Source of the DNA: Pseudomonas sp. W4I3
GTDB taxonomy: Bacteria; Pseudomonadota; Gammaproteobacteria; Pseudomonadales; Pseudomonadaceae
Reading direction: 5' to 3'
DNA length: 64,000 nucleotides
NCBI RefSeq assembly: GCF_030816195.1
Contig: NZ_JAUSXS010000001.1
Coordinates: 1,139,501 to 1,203,500 of the forward strand
The position numbers were made by a program, and so were the translations under genes. Below, piece after piece: positions 1 through 9,923 of the stretch (within the stretch, counting starts at the first letter, position 1; every line of letters starts with the position of its first letter). The notes below the pieces were generated by a model, which had not been told where the DNA came from, searched no databases, and saw nothing but the letters and a program-made list of their open reading frames with translations.

Positions 1-224
1 ACCACGAGTTGGTCGAGATCCAGCGGATCAGCGGCGAGGCCATGGAGTCGTACCGCAACCACTTGCAGCACGTGCTGGACGAGTACGTTGAGGAAACCGG
101 CAGCGAATGGGGTCGTAACCTCGCCGAGAACCTCGATGATTACCTGCGTCGTTTCTGGCTGGTCAAGCCCAAGGCTGCCAACCTGAAATCGTTGCTTTCC
201 AGCATCCGTGCCAACCCGCAGTGA
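1..224 (+). CDS. gltB: Glutamate synthase large subunit, C-terminal end (partial)
   Basis: Only the last 73 or so codons are in the window; the gene enters from the left and the frame is open from base 3 to a TGA at 222-224. The peptide (HELVEIQRISGEAMESYRNH near its start, then a Trp- and Arg-rich segment ending LLSSIRANPQ) reads as the tail of the GltB alpha subunit. GltB carries the glutaminase and FMN/iron-sulfur glutamate synthase centres of the NADPH-dependent GOGAT cycle. The assignment rests partly on the gltD gene that follows 32 bp downstream in the same direction, the normal gltBD operon order. Confidence 0.9.
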   Translation, partial: HELVEIQRISGEAMESYRNHLQHVLDEYVEETGSEWGRNLAENLDDYLRRFWLVKPKAANLKSLLSSIRANPQ

Positions 225-247
225 TATGCGCCTGAAGAGTTTGATGA

Positions 248-1675
<1,428 letters not shown>

Positions 1676-1702
1676 CCCCGATCCCTGCTTGAAATGGGAT
1701 CA

Positions 1703-1798
1703 AAATGTGGGAGGGGGCTTGCCCCCGATGGCGGAGTATCAGTCACCAGATTCACTGGCTGACACACTGCAATCGGGAGCAAGCCCCCTCCCACATTT
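1703..1798. repeat. REP pair (REPIN), GTGGGAGGGGGCTTGC type
   Basis: Two REP arms face each other: AAATGTGGGAGGGGGCTTGC at the left and its near-exact reverse complement ending CCACATTT at the right, with a spacer of about 50 bp. It lies between gltD and hemE. This is the commonest REP pair in the window (others at 2998, 23882, 24479, 37282 and 47185). Such elements are non-autonomous and are thought to be mobilised by a RAYT transposase encoded elsewhere in the genome; none is in this window. Confidence 0.93.
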
Positions 1799-1843
1799 GT
1801 TTTGTGCTGTGTTCAAGCTGGCGCGACAAATTGACCCGATAGA

Positions 1844-1873
1844 CAAAAGGCACGGCGCATTCCGTGCCTTTTG
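1844..1873. terminator. Bidirectional hairpin terminator between gltD and hemE
   Basis: A perfect 12-bp stem (CAAAAGGCACGG ... CCGTGCCTTTTG) with a 6-base loop ends in a T-run, with a matching A-run on its other side. It fits a rho-independent terminator for gltBD readthrough past the REP pair, and could work on both strands. Confidence 0.65.
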
Positions 1874-1919
1874 CGTCGCGCTCTGAGAAAATGCCCGCAC
1901 TTTTTTTGCGGATGCCGAC

Positions 1920-2987
1920 ATGACTGCCCTCAAGAACGACCGTTTCCTTCGTGCCCTGCTCAAGCAGCCCGTAGACGTCACCCCCGTGTGGATGATGCGT
2001 CAAGCCGGTCGCTACCTGCCGGAATACCGCGCCAGTCGCGCCAATGCCGGCGACTTCATGAGCCTGTGCATGAATCCTGCGTTCGCCTGCGAAGTCACGA
2101 TGCAACCGCTGGACCGCTACCCACAACTGGACGCGGCCATCCTCTTCTCCGACATCCTCACCATCCCGGACGCCATGGGCCAAGGCCTGTACTTTGAGAC
2201 CGGCGAAGGCCCGCGTTTCAAGAAAGTCGTCAGCACCCTGGCCGATATCGAAGCCTTGCCGATCCCCGATCCGCACAAAGACCTCGGCTACGTGATGGAT
2301 GCCGTCAGCACCATCCGCCGCGAGCTCAACGGCCGCGTGCCGCTGATCGGCTTCTCCGGCAGCCCATGGACCCTGGCCACTTACATGGTCGAAGGCGGCT
2401 CGTCGAAAGACTTCCGCAAGACCAAGGCCATGCTCTACGACAACCCGCACGCCATGCACCTGCTGCTGGACAAGCTGGCGCAGTCGGTCACGTCCTACCT
2501 CAATGGCCAGATCATGGCCGGCGCCCAAGCGGTGCAGATCTTCGATACCTGGGGCGGCAACCTGTCGGCTGCGGCATACCAGGAATTCTCCCTGGCCTAC
2601 ATGCGCAAGATTGTCAGCGGCCTGATCCGTGAACACGAAGGCCGCAAAGTGCCGGTCATCCTGTTCACCAAGGGCGGTGGCCTGTGGCTGGAAAGCATCG
2701 CCGATGCCGGTGCCGATGCATTGGGCCTGGACTGGACGTGCGATATTGGCGAAGCGCGCCGTCGCGTCGGCAACAAGGTTGCGCTGCAAGGCAACATGGA
2801 CCCCACCGTGCTCTATGCCAAGCCGGAAGCGATTCGCACCGAAGTCGGCCGCATCCTCGCCAGCTACGGCAAAGGCACCGGCCACGTGTTCAACCTGGGT
2901 CACGGCATCACGCCGGAAGTGAACCCGGAGCATGCCGGTGCGTTCTTGCGCGCGGTGCATGAACTGTCCGCCCAGTATCACGAGTAA
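1920..2987 (+). CDS. hemE: Uroporphyrinogen decarboxylase
   Basis: HemE removes four carboxyl groups from uroporphyrinogen III to give coproporphyrinogen III in cytoplasmic haem synthesis. The 355-residue length is normal. The N-terminal signature [15 protein letters not shown] (about residues 23-37) carries the conserved Arg residues that bind substrate carboxylates. Other family segments are [38 protein letters not shown], and [14 protein letters not shown] near the end. The ATG follows a short leader after the 1844 hairpin. It is a single gene between two REP pairs, so probably monocistronic. Confidence 0.97.
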   Translation: MTALKNDRFLRALLKQPVDVTPVWMMRQAGRYLPEYRASRANAGDFMSLCMNPAFACEVTMQPLDRYPQLDAAILFSDILTIPDAMGQGLYFETGEGPRFKKVVSTLADIEALPIPDPHKDLGYVMDAVSTIRRELNGRVPLIGFSGSPWTLATYMVEGGSSKDFRKTKAMLYDNPHAMHLLLDKLAQSVTSYLNGQIMAGAQAVQIFDTWGGNLSAAAYQEFSLAYMRKIVSGLIREHEGRKVPVILFTKGGGLWLESIADAGADALGLDWTCDIGEARRRVGNKVALQGNMDPTVLYAKPEAIRTEVGRILASYGKGTGHVFNLGHGITPEVNPEHAGAFLRAVHELSAQYHE

Positions 2988-2997
2988 ACGCAAAACC

Positions 2998-3090
2998 AAT
3001 GTGGGAGGGGCTTGCCCCCGATAGCGGTGGATCAGTGACAGATACTGAGCCTGACACACCGCCATCGGGGGCAAGCCCCCTCCCACATTT
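2998..3090. repeat. REP pair (REPIN), GTGGGAGGGGGCTTGC type
   Basis: The left arm AATGTGGGAGGGGCTTGCCC has one G fewer than the common form; the right arm (GGGCAAGCCCCCTCCCACAT) is complete. It lies between the convergent genes hemE and the MFS transporter, where it may also act as a transcription or mRNA end barrier. Confidence 0.92.
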
Positions 3091-3104
3091 AAAGCCAGAA
3101 AACC

Positions 3105-4379
3105 TCAGGTTTTCACATGGCTCAACGGCGCCAACTTCGCCAGCTTCAACGCCACCAACAGCGCCCCGGTCAACAACACCACGATAAACGCGCCAATCCC
3201 GTTCCACCCGGCAAAGTGCCAGAAAAACCCGCCTGCCGTCCCCGCAACGCTCGACCCCACGTAATAACAAAACAGATACAGCGACGACGCCTGTCCCTTC
3301 GCCTTCAGCGCACGGCGGCCGATCCAACTGCTGGCCACCGAATGGGCGGCGAAGAAGCCAAAGGTAAAGATCAGCATGCCCGGCACCACCAGCCATAGGG
3401 GGGTGAACAGTGTCAGGAGCATGCCGGCGAGCATCAGCACAATGGTGCCCCACAGCACGCGGCGGCGGCCCAGGCGGTCGGCGAGGGCGCCAATTTTCGC
3501 CGAGCTGTAGATGCCGGACAGGTACACCAGCGAAAGCAGGCCGACCACGGCCTGGCTGAGGTCATAAGGGTCGGCCAGCAGGCGATAGCCGATGTAGTTG
3601 AACAGGGTCACAAACGCACCCATCAGCAGGAAGGCTTCCAGGAACAGCCACGGCAGACCCGCGTCCTTGAAATGCATCACGAAGCCGTCCAGCAGGCTGC
3701 GCGGCTTTAGGCTGCTGGCGCGGAAGTTGCGCGATTCAGGCAGGATTTTCCAGAACACCGTCGCGGCGATCAGCGCCAGGCCGCCGATGATCAGCATTGC
3801 GGTGTGCCAACTGACGAAGTCAATCAACACGCCGATGATCAGGCGCCCGCTCATGCCGCCAATCGCATTGCCGCCGATGTACAAGCCCATGGCCAGGCCG
3901 ATGTGCTGCGGGTGGATCTCTTCGCTCAGGTAGGTCATTGCCACCGCGGCCAAGCCGCTCAAGGACAGGCCCACCAGCGCACGCATCAGCAGAATGCCCT
4001 CCCAGTTGGGCATCAAGCCGCTGGCAATCGTAGCCAGCGCCGCACAGAACAGCGCAGCGACCATCACTGGCTTGCGCCCCAGCGTGTCGGAAATCGGCCC
4101 GGTGATCAGCAGGCCGAAGGCAAGCATGGCCGTGGCGATCGACAGGATCAGGCTGCTTTGTGCGGCATTGATGGAAAACTCGTGGGACAGCGCCGGCATC
4201 ATCGGCTGTACGCAATACAGCAGGGCGAAGGTCGCAAACCCGCCGGAGAACAGCGCCAGCACCGTGCGCATGAACATCGGCGTGCCTTTTTCGATGTAGC
4301 CGTCGTTGAGCTGGGCGACGACCTCATCCAGGGCAGTGGGCGGGGCTTCTTGAGCGTGTGCAGCAACGGCAGATTTCAC
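3105..4379 (-). CDS. MFS transporter, YnfM-like
   Basis: A major facilitator protein of about 424 residues with 12 predicted membrane spans (for example TVLALFSGGFATFALLYCVQ and AMLIIGGLALIAATVFW). The family motif between spans 2 and 3 is visible as GPISDTLGRKPV, with a second half copy GALADRLGRRRVLWG. I chose the GTG at 4379 because GAGGT sits five bases upstream; a longer TTG-started form reaching 4415 has no ribosome site. It is divergent from a LysR gene, the arrangement known for ynfM/ynfL in E. coli. The substrate cannot be read from sequence; drug or sugar-acid efflux is typical of this branch. Confidence 0.85.
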   Translation of the reverse strand: MKSAVAAHAQEAPPTALDEVVAQLNDGYIEKGTPMFMRTVLALFSGGFATFALLYCVQPMMPALSHEFSINAAQSSLILSIATAMLAFGLLITGPISDTLGRKPVMVAALFCAALATIASGLMPNWEGILLMRALVGLSLSGLAAVAMTYLSEEIHPQHIGLAMGLYIGGNAIGGMSGRLIIGVLIDFVSWHTAMLIIGGLALIAATVFWKILPESRNFRASSLKPRSLLDGFVMHFKDAGLPWLFLEAFLLMGAFVTLFNYIGYRLLADPYDLSQAVVGLLSLVYLSGIYSSAKIGALADRLGRRRVLWGTIVLMLAGMLLTLFTPLWLVVPGMLIFTFGFFAAHSVASSWIGRRALKAKGQASSLYLFCYYVGSSVAGTAGGFFWHFAGWNGIGAFIVVLLTGALLVALKLAKLAPLSHVKT

Positions 4380-4501
4380 GGGGGACCTCGGGGAAAAGAC
4401 GGCCACGGCCGGCAATACGAAAAAGAATATAGCTGGCTAATGATTCTTTCCAATATATTGTTCGACCTGTTTGATAGCTTTGACGACCTAATGAGGCTTG
4501 C
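4380..4501. promoter_or_regulatory. Shared control region of MFS and LysR genes
   Basis: The 122-bp gap between divergent start codons is locally AT-rich. It holds AATATA at 4426-4431 and its complement TATATT at 4454-4459, the latter inside a perfect 8-bp palindrome AATATATT. This is a plausible LysR-type operator overlapping the divergent promoters. The site is inferred from position and symmetry only. Confidence 0.4.
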
Positions 4502-5395
4502 ATGGAATTACGTCACCTGCGCTACTTCATCGCCGTCGCCGAAGAGCTGCATTTCGGCCGCGCCGCGCAAGTACTGGGGATTTCGCAACCGCCGTTGAGC
4601 CAGCAGATTCAAGCGCTGGAACAGGAACTGGGCGCGCGGTTATTCGAGCGTACTAATCGTCGGGTCGAGTTGAGTGAGGCGGGGCGCCTGTTCCTGAACG
4701 AAGCGCGCCTGGTGCTGGCCCAGGTCGATAAAGCGGCGGACGTCGCTCGGCGGGCGCAGATGGGAGAACTGGGAGAGCTGAAGATCGGCTTTACCTCGTC
4801 GGCGCCGTTCACCGCCAGCATCCCGCAGGCGATCTTTGCGTTTCGCCAGGCGTTTGCGGCCGTGCATTTGAGCCTGCAGGAGATGAGCAGCACCCAAGTC
4901 GCCGAATCTTTGGTGGATGAGACAATCCAGGTCGGGTTCATGCGGCCATTGCCGTTGCCGGACTCCCTCAGTGTGATCGAGCTGATGCGCGAGCCGTTGG
5001 TGGCGGTATTGAGCGCCGGGCATCCGCTGGCGCAAGGTAGCGAGCGCGGTTTGCACCTGGCGCAGTTGGCTGAGGAACCCTTTGTATTCTTCCCGCGCAG
5101 TTATGGTAGCGGCCTCTATGCGCAATTGCTCAACCTGGCCCGCGACGCCGGCTTCAGCCCGCGCTTTTCCCAGGAAGCGGGTGAAGCGATGACCATCATC
5201 GGCCTGGTGGCGGCGGGGCTGGGGGTGTCAGTGCTGCCCGCTTCCTATCAGCGTATCCGCATCGACGGCGTGGTGTACCGCACCTTGCTGGACCCGGAGG
5301 CGGTAACGGCGGTATGGCTGGTGCAGCGCAAAGGCCCGCAGTCGCCCATGGCGCAGGCGTTTGTGGAACTGCTGACACGTAAGGCTTCTGTGTAA
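4502..5395 (+). CDS. LysR-family transcriptional regulator
   Basis: A 297-residue protein of normal LysR length. The N-terminal winged helix-turn-helix spans about residues 1-60 (MELRHLRYFIAVAEELHFGR, then AAQVLGISQPPLSQQIQALE), followed by the linker helix and a periplasmic-binding-protein-like effector domain (about residues 90-290). It is transcribed away from the MFS gene and probably controls it and itself from the gap between them. The effector is unknown. The E. coli parallel is YnfL beside YnfM. Confidence 0.9.
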   Translation: MELRHLRYFIAVAEELHFGRAAQVLGISQPPLSQQIQALEQELGARLFERTNRRVELSEAGRLFLNEARLVLAQVDKAADVARRAQMGELGELKIGFTSSAPFTASIPQAIFAFRQAFAAVHLSLQEMSSTQVAESLVDETIQVGFMRPLPLPDSLSVIELMREPLVAVLSAGHPLAQGSERGLHLAQLAEEPFVFFPRSYGSGLYAQLLNLARDAGFSPRFSQEAGEAMTIIGLVAAGLGVSVLPASYQRIRIDGVVYRTLLDPEAVTAVWLVQRKGPQSPMAQAFVELLTRKASV

Positions 5396-5407
5396 CGCCG
5401 CAGATCC

Positions 5408-5433
5408 GATCGTTCCCACGCGTGGGAACGATC
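5408..5433. repeat. 26-bp perfect palindrome, probable bidirectional terminator
   Basis: GATCGTTCCCACG is followed immediately by its exact reverse complement, so every base pairs in the ideal stem. It sits 13 bp after the LysR stop and 14 bp before the end of the convergent lipoprotein gene. The core CGTTCCCACG...CGTGGGAACG resembles a Pseudomonas REP arm family, here as a single element without the usual loop. Confidence 0.75.
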
Positions 5434-5446
5434 CAAACAATCAGCG

Positions 5447-5842
5447 TTACTGCATGCCCGCCGAGCGCAAGCCCGCCATGATGTCGCGATCCAGCATGCT
5501 CACCCAACGGTTGTAGTTACGATGGATCTTGCCGTCCTTGTAGCCCAGGTCGCGGCTGTCGCGGTAGGTGATGGCGTAGCTGTTGCGGGTGTAGCGGATA
5601 TCGATGGCCGCATAGAACTGGTTGCGCACGGTGATCTCGGCCTGCACCCGTTGCGGGCTCAGGCGTTGTACCGTCCACTCGCGTTTTTGCAGGGCGGCGA
5701 CGATCACCTGTTTCATTTTTTCTTCGCTGACCTGGGTGGTGGCCGGCAGCTCGTGCTGGGTGTTAAGCACCGGCTTGTTGGTGCAGCCGGCGGTGGTCAG
5801 CAGGGCCAGGGTGACCAGGGTGGCGCGTAGCAGGGAAGACAT
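5447..5842 (-). CDS. Small putative lipoprotein of unknown function
   Basis: A 131-residue protein with a signal peptide and lipobox (LALLTTAGC, Cys at residue 20), so it is predicted to be lipidated and membrane-anchored. The mature part is a single small domain (residues about 38-125) with alternating charged and aromatic residues (ITVRNQFYAAIDIRYTRNSY, then YKDGKIHRNYNRWV). I do not recognise a named family with a known function. It lies 26 bp downstream of the pigment operon in the same direction, so it could be read by readthrough, but its content does not tie it to pigment synthesis. Confidence 0.75.
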   Translation of the reverse strand: MSSLLRATLVTLALLTTAGCTNKPVLNTQHELPATTQVSEEKMKQVIVAALQKREWTVQRLSPQRVQAEITVRNQFYAAIDIRYTRNSYAITYRDSRDLGYKDGKIHRNYNRWVSMLDRDIMAGLRSAGMQ

Positions 5843-5868
5843 TCCGTTTTCTCCAATCGATTAAAAAG

Positions 5869-7095
5869 TCAGGACCAGCGGCGGAAAATCAGCGAGGTGT
5901 TGACGCCGCCAAAGGCAAAATTGTTGTTCATCACGTAGTCGTGGTGCATCTCGCGAAAGCCACCTTGCAGGTAATCCAGCTCGCCGCATTGCGGGTCGAC
6001 GGCGTCCAGGTTGAAGGTGTGCACGTACTGGTCGCGGTTCATCATCTCGATGCTGAACCACGATTCCAGCGCCCCGCACGCGCCCAGGGTGTGGCCCAGG
6101 AAACTCTTCTGCGAACTGATGGGCATGCGGCTGCCGAACAGGCTGCTGGTGGCCAGGGTTTCAGCGATGTCGCCCTGGTCGGTGGCGGTGCCGTGGCCGT
6201 TCACGTAGCCGATGGCGGATGGCTCAAGCCCGGCATCTTCCAGGGCCAGTTCCATGGCGCGGCGCATGGTTTTCTGTTCCGGGCGAGTGGTGTGCTGGCC
6301 GTCGGCATTGCTGCCAAAGCCGACCAGTTCGGCATGAATATGCGCACCCCGTGCCAGTGCGTGTTCCAGCTCTTCCAGCACCAGCATGCCGCCGCCTTCA
6401 CCGATCACCAACCCATCGCGACCGCTGTCATAAGGGCGTGGGCTGGTTTGGGGGGCGTCGTTTTTCAGACTGGTGGCGTAGAGCGCGTCGAACACCATCG
6501 CCTCGGTGGGGCACAGCTCTTCGGCGCCACCGGCGAGCATCAAGGGCAGGCGGCCGAACTTGATCGCCTCATAGGCATAGCCGATGCCCTGGCTACCGCT
6601 GGTGCACGCGCTGGAGGTGGGGATCAAACGGCCGGTCAGGCCGAAGAAGATGCTGATATTCGCCGCGGTGGTGTGCGGCATCATGCGCACATAAGAGTTG
6701 GCGTTGAGCCCTTCGGCCACCGAGTTCAGCAGCATATTGCCGAACGCCTTGATCTCATCGGTGCTGCCGGTGGACGAGCCGCACGCCACACCCATGCGCC
6801 CGTCTTTGATCGACGCGTCACCGAGCAAGCCGGCGTCCTGCAACGCCTGCTCCGCAGCCCACACCGCCAGGCGCGAGACGCGGCCCATGCTGCGCAACTG
6901 CTTGCGCGTCCAGTGCGCCGGTACGACAAAATCGTCAATCGGCCCGGCCAGGCGCGTGTTCAATTCGGTGAAACGGTCCCACTCGTCCATGCGCCGGATG
7001 CCGCTGCGGTTGGCGCGAAAATTGGCCGCGATGGTGTCCCAGTCGCTGCCCAGGGAGGTCATGCCGGCCATGCCGGTGACAACAACGCGCTTCAT
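5869..7095 (-). CDS. apeR: Aryl polyene beta-ketoacyl-ACP synthase (ApeR-like)
   Basis: A 408-residue ketosynthase of the FabF/type II PKS fold with the full Cys-His-His triad: Cys in SSACTSGSQGIGYAYE, His in NGHGTATDQGD and His in FLGHTLGACGALE. It catalyses decarboxylative condensation of malonyl-ACP in polyene elongation. It is the last gene of the pigment operon. The ATG at 7095 overlaps the ketoreductase stop (TGATG); a GTG two codons upstream is the alternative. In the E. coli aryl polyene system the terminal ketosynthase gene is named apeR, and this gene matches it by place and type. Confidence 0.88.
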   Translation of the reverse strand: MKRVVVTGMAGMTSLGSDWDTIAANFRANRSGIRRMDEWDRFTELNTRLAGPIDDFVVPAHWTRKQLRSMGRVSRLAVWAAEQALQDAGLLGDASIKDGRMGVACGSSTGSTDEIKAFGNMLLNSVAEGLNANSYVRMMPHTTAANISIFFGLTGRLIPTSSACTSGSQGIGYAYEAIKFGRLPLMLAGGAEELCPTEAMVFDALYATSLKNDAPQTSPRPYDSGRDGLVIGEGGGMLVLEELEHALARGAHIHAELVGFGSNADGQHTTRPEQKTMRRAMELALEDAGLEPSAIGYVNGHGTATDQGDIAETLATSSLFGSRMPISSQKSFLGHTLGACGALESWFSIEMMNRDQYVHTFNLDAVDPQCGELDYLQGGFREMHHDYVMNNNFAFGGVNTSLIFRRWS

Positions 7096-7823
7096 CAGCA
7101 CAGGCCCCCGTTCACGGCCAACACCTGGCGCGTGATATAGCCGGCCTCGGCCGACATCAGGAAGTTCACGGCGCCTGCCACTTCTTCAGGCGTGCCCATG
7201 CGCTGTGCCGGGATCATTTTCATCAGTTCCTGCACCGGTACGTTTTCGTCGAGCATGGCGGTATCGATCAAGCCCGGTGCCACACAGTTGACGGTGATCT
7301 TGCGCTTGCCCAGCTCGATGGCCAGTGCCTTGGCTGCGCCGATCAGGCCCGCCTTGGACGCGCTGTAATTGACCTGCCCACGGTTGCCGATCAGCCCGGA
7401 GACCGAGGTGATGCACACGATGCGCCCGGCGGCGCGACGACGGATCATCGGCATCATCACCGGGTGCAGCACGTTGTAGAAACCGTCGAGGTTGGTGCGC
7501 ATCACCACGTCCCAGTCCTCTTCGGACAGGGCCGGAAAGGCGCCGTCGCGGGTCAGGCCGGCATTGAGCACCACACCGTAATAAGCGCCATGCTGCTCAA
7601 CGTCGGCTTCCAGGATCTGCTTGCACGCCGCGCGATCGGCTACGTCGAATTGCAGCACCCGCGCCTGGCGGCCCAGCGCTTGAATCTGGGCCTGTACCGC
7701 GCAGGCTTCGGCGCGACCACTGCGGCAATGCAGCACGATGTCATGCCCGGCCTGGGCCAGGCGCAGGGCAATGGCGCGGCCGATGCCACGGCTGGAGCCG
7801 GTGACCAGTACGGATTCAGTCAT
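7095..7823 (-). CDS. apeQ: Aryl polyene 3-oxoacyl-ACP reductase (ApeQ-like)
   Basis: A 242-residue short-chain dehydrogenase of the FabG type. The nucleotide site is VTGSSRGIGRAIA at the N-terminus. The catalytic set is visible as VLNAGLTRDG, CITSVSGLIGNRG (Ser) and NYSASKAGLIGAAKA (Tyr and Lys). It reduces the 3-keto group formed after each condensation in the polyene cycle. Its start overlaps the dehydratase stop by 4 bp, and its own stop overlaps the next start, so translation is probably coupled on both sides. Confidence 0.9.
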   Translation of the reverse strand: MTESVLVTGSSRGIGRAIALRLAQAGHDIVLHCRSGRAEACAVQAQIQALGRQARVLQFDVADRAACKQILEADVEQHGAYYGVVLNAGLTRDGAFPALSEEDWDVVMRTNLDGFYNVLHPVMMPMIRRRAAGRIVCITSVSGLIGNRGQVNYSASKAGLIGAAKALAIELGKRKITVNCVAPGLIDTAMLDENVPVQELMKMIPAQRMGTPEEVAGAVNFLMSAEAGYITRQVLAVNGGLC

Positions 7824-8281
7824 GGCGTTTCGTCCTTCGATTCATCTAAATAGTTGGCCGCCTGGGGCGGTCGAAATACGTTCAAGCGTGCGCTGGCCTG
7901 GATCCCGTCGCCGGTGAGGTGGCATTCGAACACCCCCATGCCGTTGTCGTCTTCCAGGGAGCGCAGGCCGTGGATGTTCAGTTCGGCGCCTGCGGGAAAA
8001 TGCTCCACGTTGCACTCGAATTTACGCGTGCCCAACAGGAAGCCCAGTTCCACCGCCCGGCCTTGCTGGCGCGCGCGGCAACCGGCGTAGGCGGCGACGC
8101 TTTGCGCCATCAACTCGATACCGACCCAGGCCGGCAGGCTGCCGTCAGCCCGGTTGAACAGGCCGCCGGGCTTGACGGTGAGGCGGGTGTGCACGCGCTC
8201 TTCATCGAACGACAGCACCTGGTCGATCAGAATCATGTCGCCCGCGTGGGGCAGCAGTTCGGCGAGTGGCCAATCGGTCAT
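7820..8281 (-). CDS. apeP: Aryl polyene 3-hydroxyacyl-ACP dehydratase (ApeP-like)
   Basis: A 153-residue hotdog-fold protein that begins MTDWPLAELLPHAGDMILID; the His in PHAGDM matches the catalytic His position of FabA/FabZ-like proteins, and WVGIELMAQSVAAYAG forms the hotdog helix. It would dehydrate the 3-hydroxy intermediate to leave the conjugated trans double bond. The E. coli system uses two dehydratase components, ApeI and ApeP; the second one here is the C-terminal domain of the ligase encoded at 18547-20217. The ATG overlaps the ketosynthase stop (ATGA). Confidence 0.85.
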   Translation of the reverse strand: MTDWPLAELLPHAGDMILIDQVLSFDEERVHTRLTVKPGGLFNRADGSLPAWVGIELMAQSVAAYAGCRARQQGRAVELGFLLGTRKFECNVEHFPAGAELNIHGLRSLEDDNGMGVFECHLTGDGIQASARLNVFRPPQAANYLDESKDETP

Positions 8282-9444
8282 GGGGCCTCTCCAATAATCA
8301 GGCTGACGTTGTTGCCGCCGAAGGCAAACGAGTTGCTCATCAGGCAGGGTGTTTTCAAGGTGTCGCCCGTGCGTGCCCACTGCAACGCGGGCAGCGCCGG
8401 GTCCGCTTGGCCGTCCCACACGTGGGGCGGGACCAGGCCGTGGGTCAGGCTCAACCAGCAGAACGCCGCTTCCAATGCGCCCGCCGCGCCGAGGGTGTGG
8501 CCGCTCATCGGCTTGGTCGACGAACAGGCCACGCCGCCCGGAAACAGGCTGTCGACGGCCAGGCTCTCCATGGCGTCGTTGTGTTGGGTGGCGGTGCCGT
8601 GCAGGTTCAGGTAACCGATCTGTTCGGGCGTAAGTTTTGCGCAGGCCAAGGCCTTGCGCATCGCCTGCAACGCCCCTTTGCCGGTGGGCTCGGGCGCGGA
8701 GATATGGTGCGCGTCGCAACTGGCGCCGCTGCCCAGCAGGGCGACCGGTGCTGCCTCGCGGCTCATCACGAACAGCACCGCCGCTTCGCCGATATTGATA
8801 CCGTTGCGGTTCACCGAGAACGGATTGCAGCGCTCGGCAGACACCGCTTCCAGTGCGGTAAACCCGTTGAGCGTCAGCCTGCACAAGCTGTCGACACCAC
8901 CGCAGATCACCGCATCGCACACGCCCAGGTCGAGCAGGCGCTGGGCACTCATCAAGGCGCGGGCGCTGGAGGTGCAGGCGGTGGAGATCACATAGGCCGG
9001 GCCGCTCAATTGCAGCCAGTCGGCGAGGAAATTCGCCGGGGCGCTGAGTTCCTGCTGCTGGTAGTCGTAGTCGCCGGGAAACGCATTGTCGCGCAGGTAG
9101 TGGGCGATGCCGCGACTGGCTTCGTCGATGCCCGAAGTGCTGGTGCCCAGCACCACGCCCACCCGTGAGCCACCGTAGGTGTGGATTGCCTGGCGGATTT
9201 GCGCTTCGATCTGCAACGCGGCTTCCAACAGCAGCTGGTTATTGCGGCTGCTCTGCGGCCCCAGTTGCGCGGGAATGGCCGCCAGCTCGCCGCGCACAGC
9301 CGCCACCGGCACCACACGCTCAGGCACCCAGCCGCTCTCGGCACGCATGCCGGAGCAGTCACCGGCAAACAGGCTGCGGCTGACCTCGGCCTGGCCGCGG
9401 CCCAGAGCGCAGATCACACCGAGGGCATTGAGGTAGGCCGTCAT
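8278..9444 (-). CDS. apeO: Aryl polyene beta-ketoacyl-ACP synthase (ApeO-like)
   Basis: A 388-residue ketosynthase with an intact triad: Cys in STACTSSARALMSAQ, His in LNLHGTATQHND and His in PMSGHTLGAAGALE. In the studied E. coli system ApeO pairs with the chain-length-factor-like ApeC to form the elongating heterodimer; the ApeC counterpart here is the first gene of the operon (22055-22774). The ATG at 9444 overlaps the lipoprotein gene's stop codon as ATGA, which fixes the start over a longer upstream reading frame. Confidence 0.88.
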   Translation of the reverse strand: MTAYLNALGVICALGRGQAEVSRSLFAGDCSGMRAESGWVPERVVPVAAVRGELAAIPAQLGPQSSRNNQLLLEAALQIEAQIRQAIHTYGGSRVGVVLGTSTSGIDEASRGIAHYLRDNAFPGDYDYQQQELSAPANFLADWLQLSGPAYVISTACTSSARALMSAQRLLDLGVCDAVICGGVDSLCRLTLNGFTALEAVSAERCNPFSVNRNGINIGEAAVLFVMSREAAPVALLGSGASCDAHHISAPEPTGKGALQAMRKALACAKLTPEQIGYLNLHGTATQHNDAMESLAVDSLFPGGVACSSTKPMSGHTLGAAGALEAAFCWLSLTHGLVPPHVWDGQADPALPALQWARTGDTLKTPCLMSNSFAFGGNNVSLIIGEAP

Positions 9445-9923
9445 TTGCCGACCCCCAGCGGGGTAATGCGATAGCTCAACGGTTGGCCCGCCATGTTCAC
9501 GCTGAACACCTCTGAGGACTGATAGACGATTTGCCAATGACCCGGCAGCGTTCGCGTGAGGTCCATGGCTTGGGCCGAAGGATACAGCGCGCGCACGTCA
9601 TCCGCCGAGGTCAGGGCAAAGAGCAGCGCGGCGAACAATTCCCGCGCCTGGGGATTGGGCGGCAGCAAGCCATCGGCCTGCCACTGCCCGTCGATCAGCT
9701 TCTGCCGGGCCTGGGGAATGCCCAGCGGGTCCATCATCGACCAGCGAAGCGCCGCCCCTTCACGCTGGATCACCAGCAGCCAGTCCTGGCTGCGGTCGCC
9801 CTCCAGGCGCTGCACATGCAATTGCATCGGCAAGGCCAGGGCCGGGATTTTTTCCGGCAGCGGCGTCTGGCTGGCGCATGCGCCGAGCAACAACAGGCAA
9901 CCGATCAACAACCAGCGCATCAT
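9441..9923 (-). CDS. DUF3261 lipoprotein of aryl polyene cluster
   Basis: A 160-residue lipoprotein: MMRWLLIGCLLLLGACASQT gives a short signal peptide with lipobox LLGAC. The mature part has the beta-strand pattern and VQRLEGDRSQDWLLVIQREG segment typical of the DUF3261 proteins that always travel with aryl polyene genes (apeN position in E. coli). Its exact job is not established; with the LolA-like protein and MMPL pump of this operon it probably helps place the lipidated pigment in the outer membrane. Start and stop both overlap neighbours by 4 bp. Confidence 0.82.
   Translation of the reverse strand: MMRWLLIGCLLLLGACASQTPLPEKIPALALPMQLHVQRLEGDRSQDWLLVIQREGAALRWSMMDPLGIPQARQKLIDGQWQADGLLPPNPQARELFAALLFALTSADDVRALYPSAQAMDLTRTLPGHWQIVYQSSEVFSVNMAGQPLSYRITPLGVGK

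Noticed and set aside
4380..4415. Longer start for the MFS transporter
   Set aside because: The extension begins with TTG without a ribosome site; GTG at 4379 has GAGGT at the right distance.
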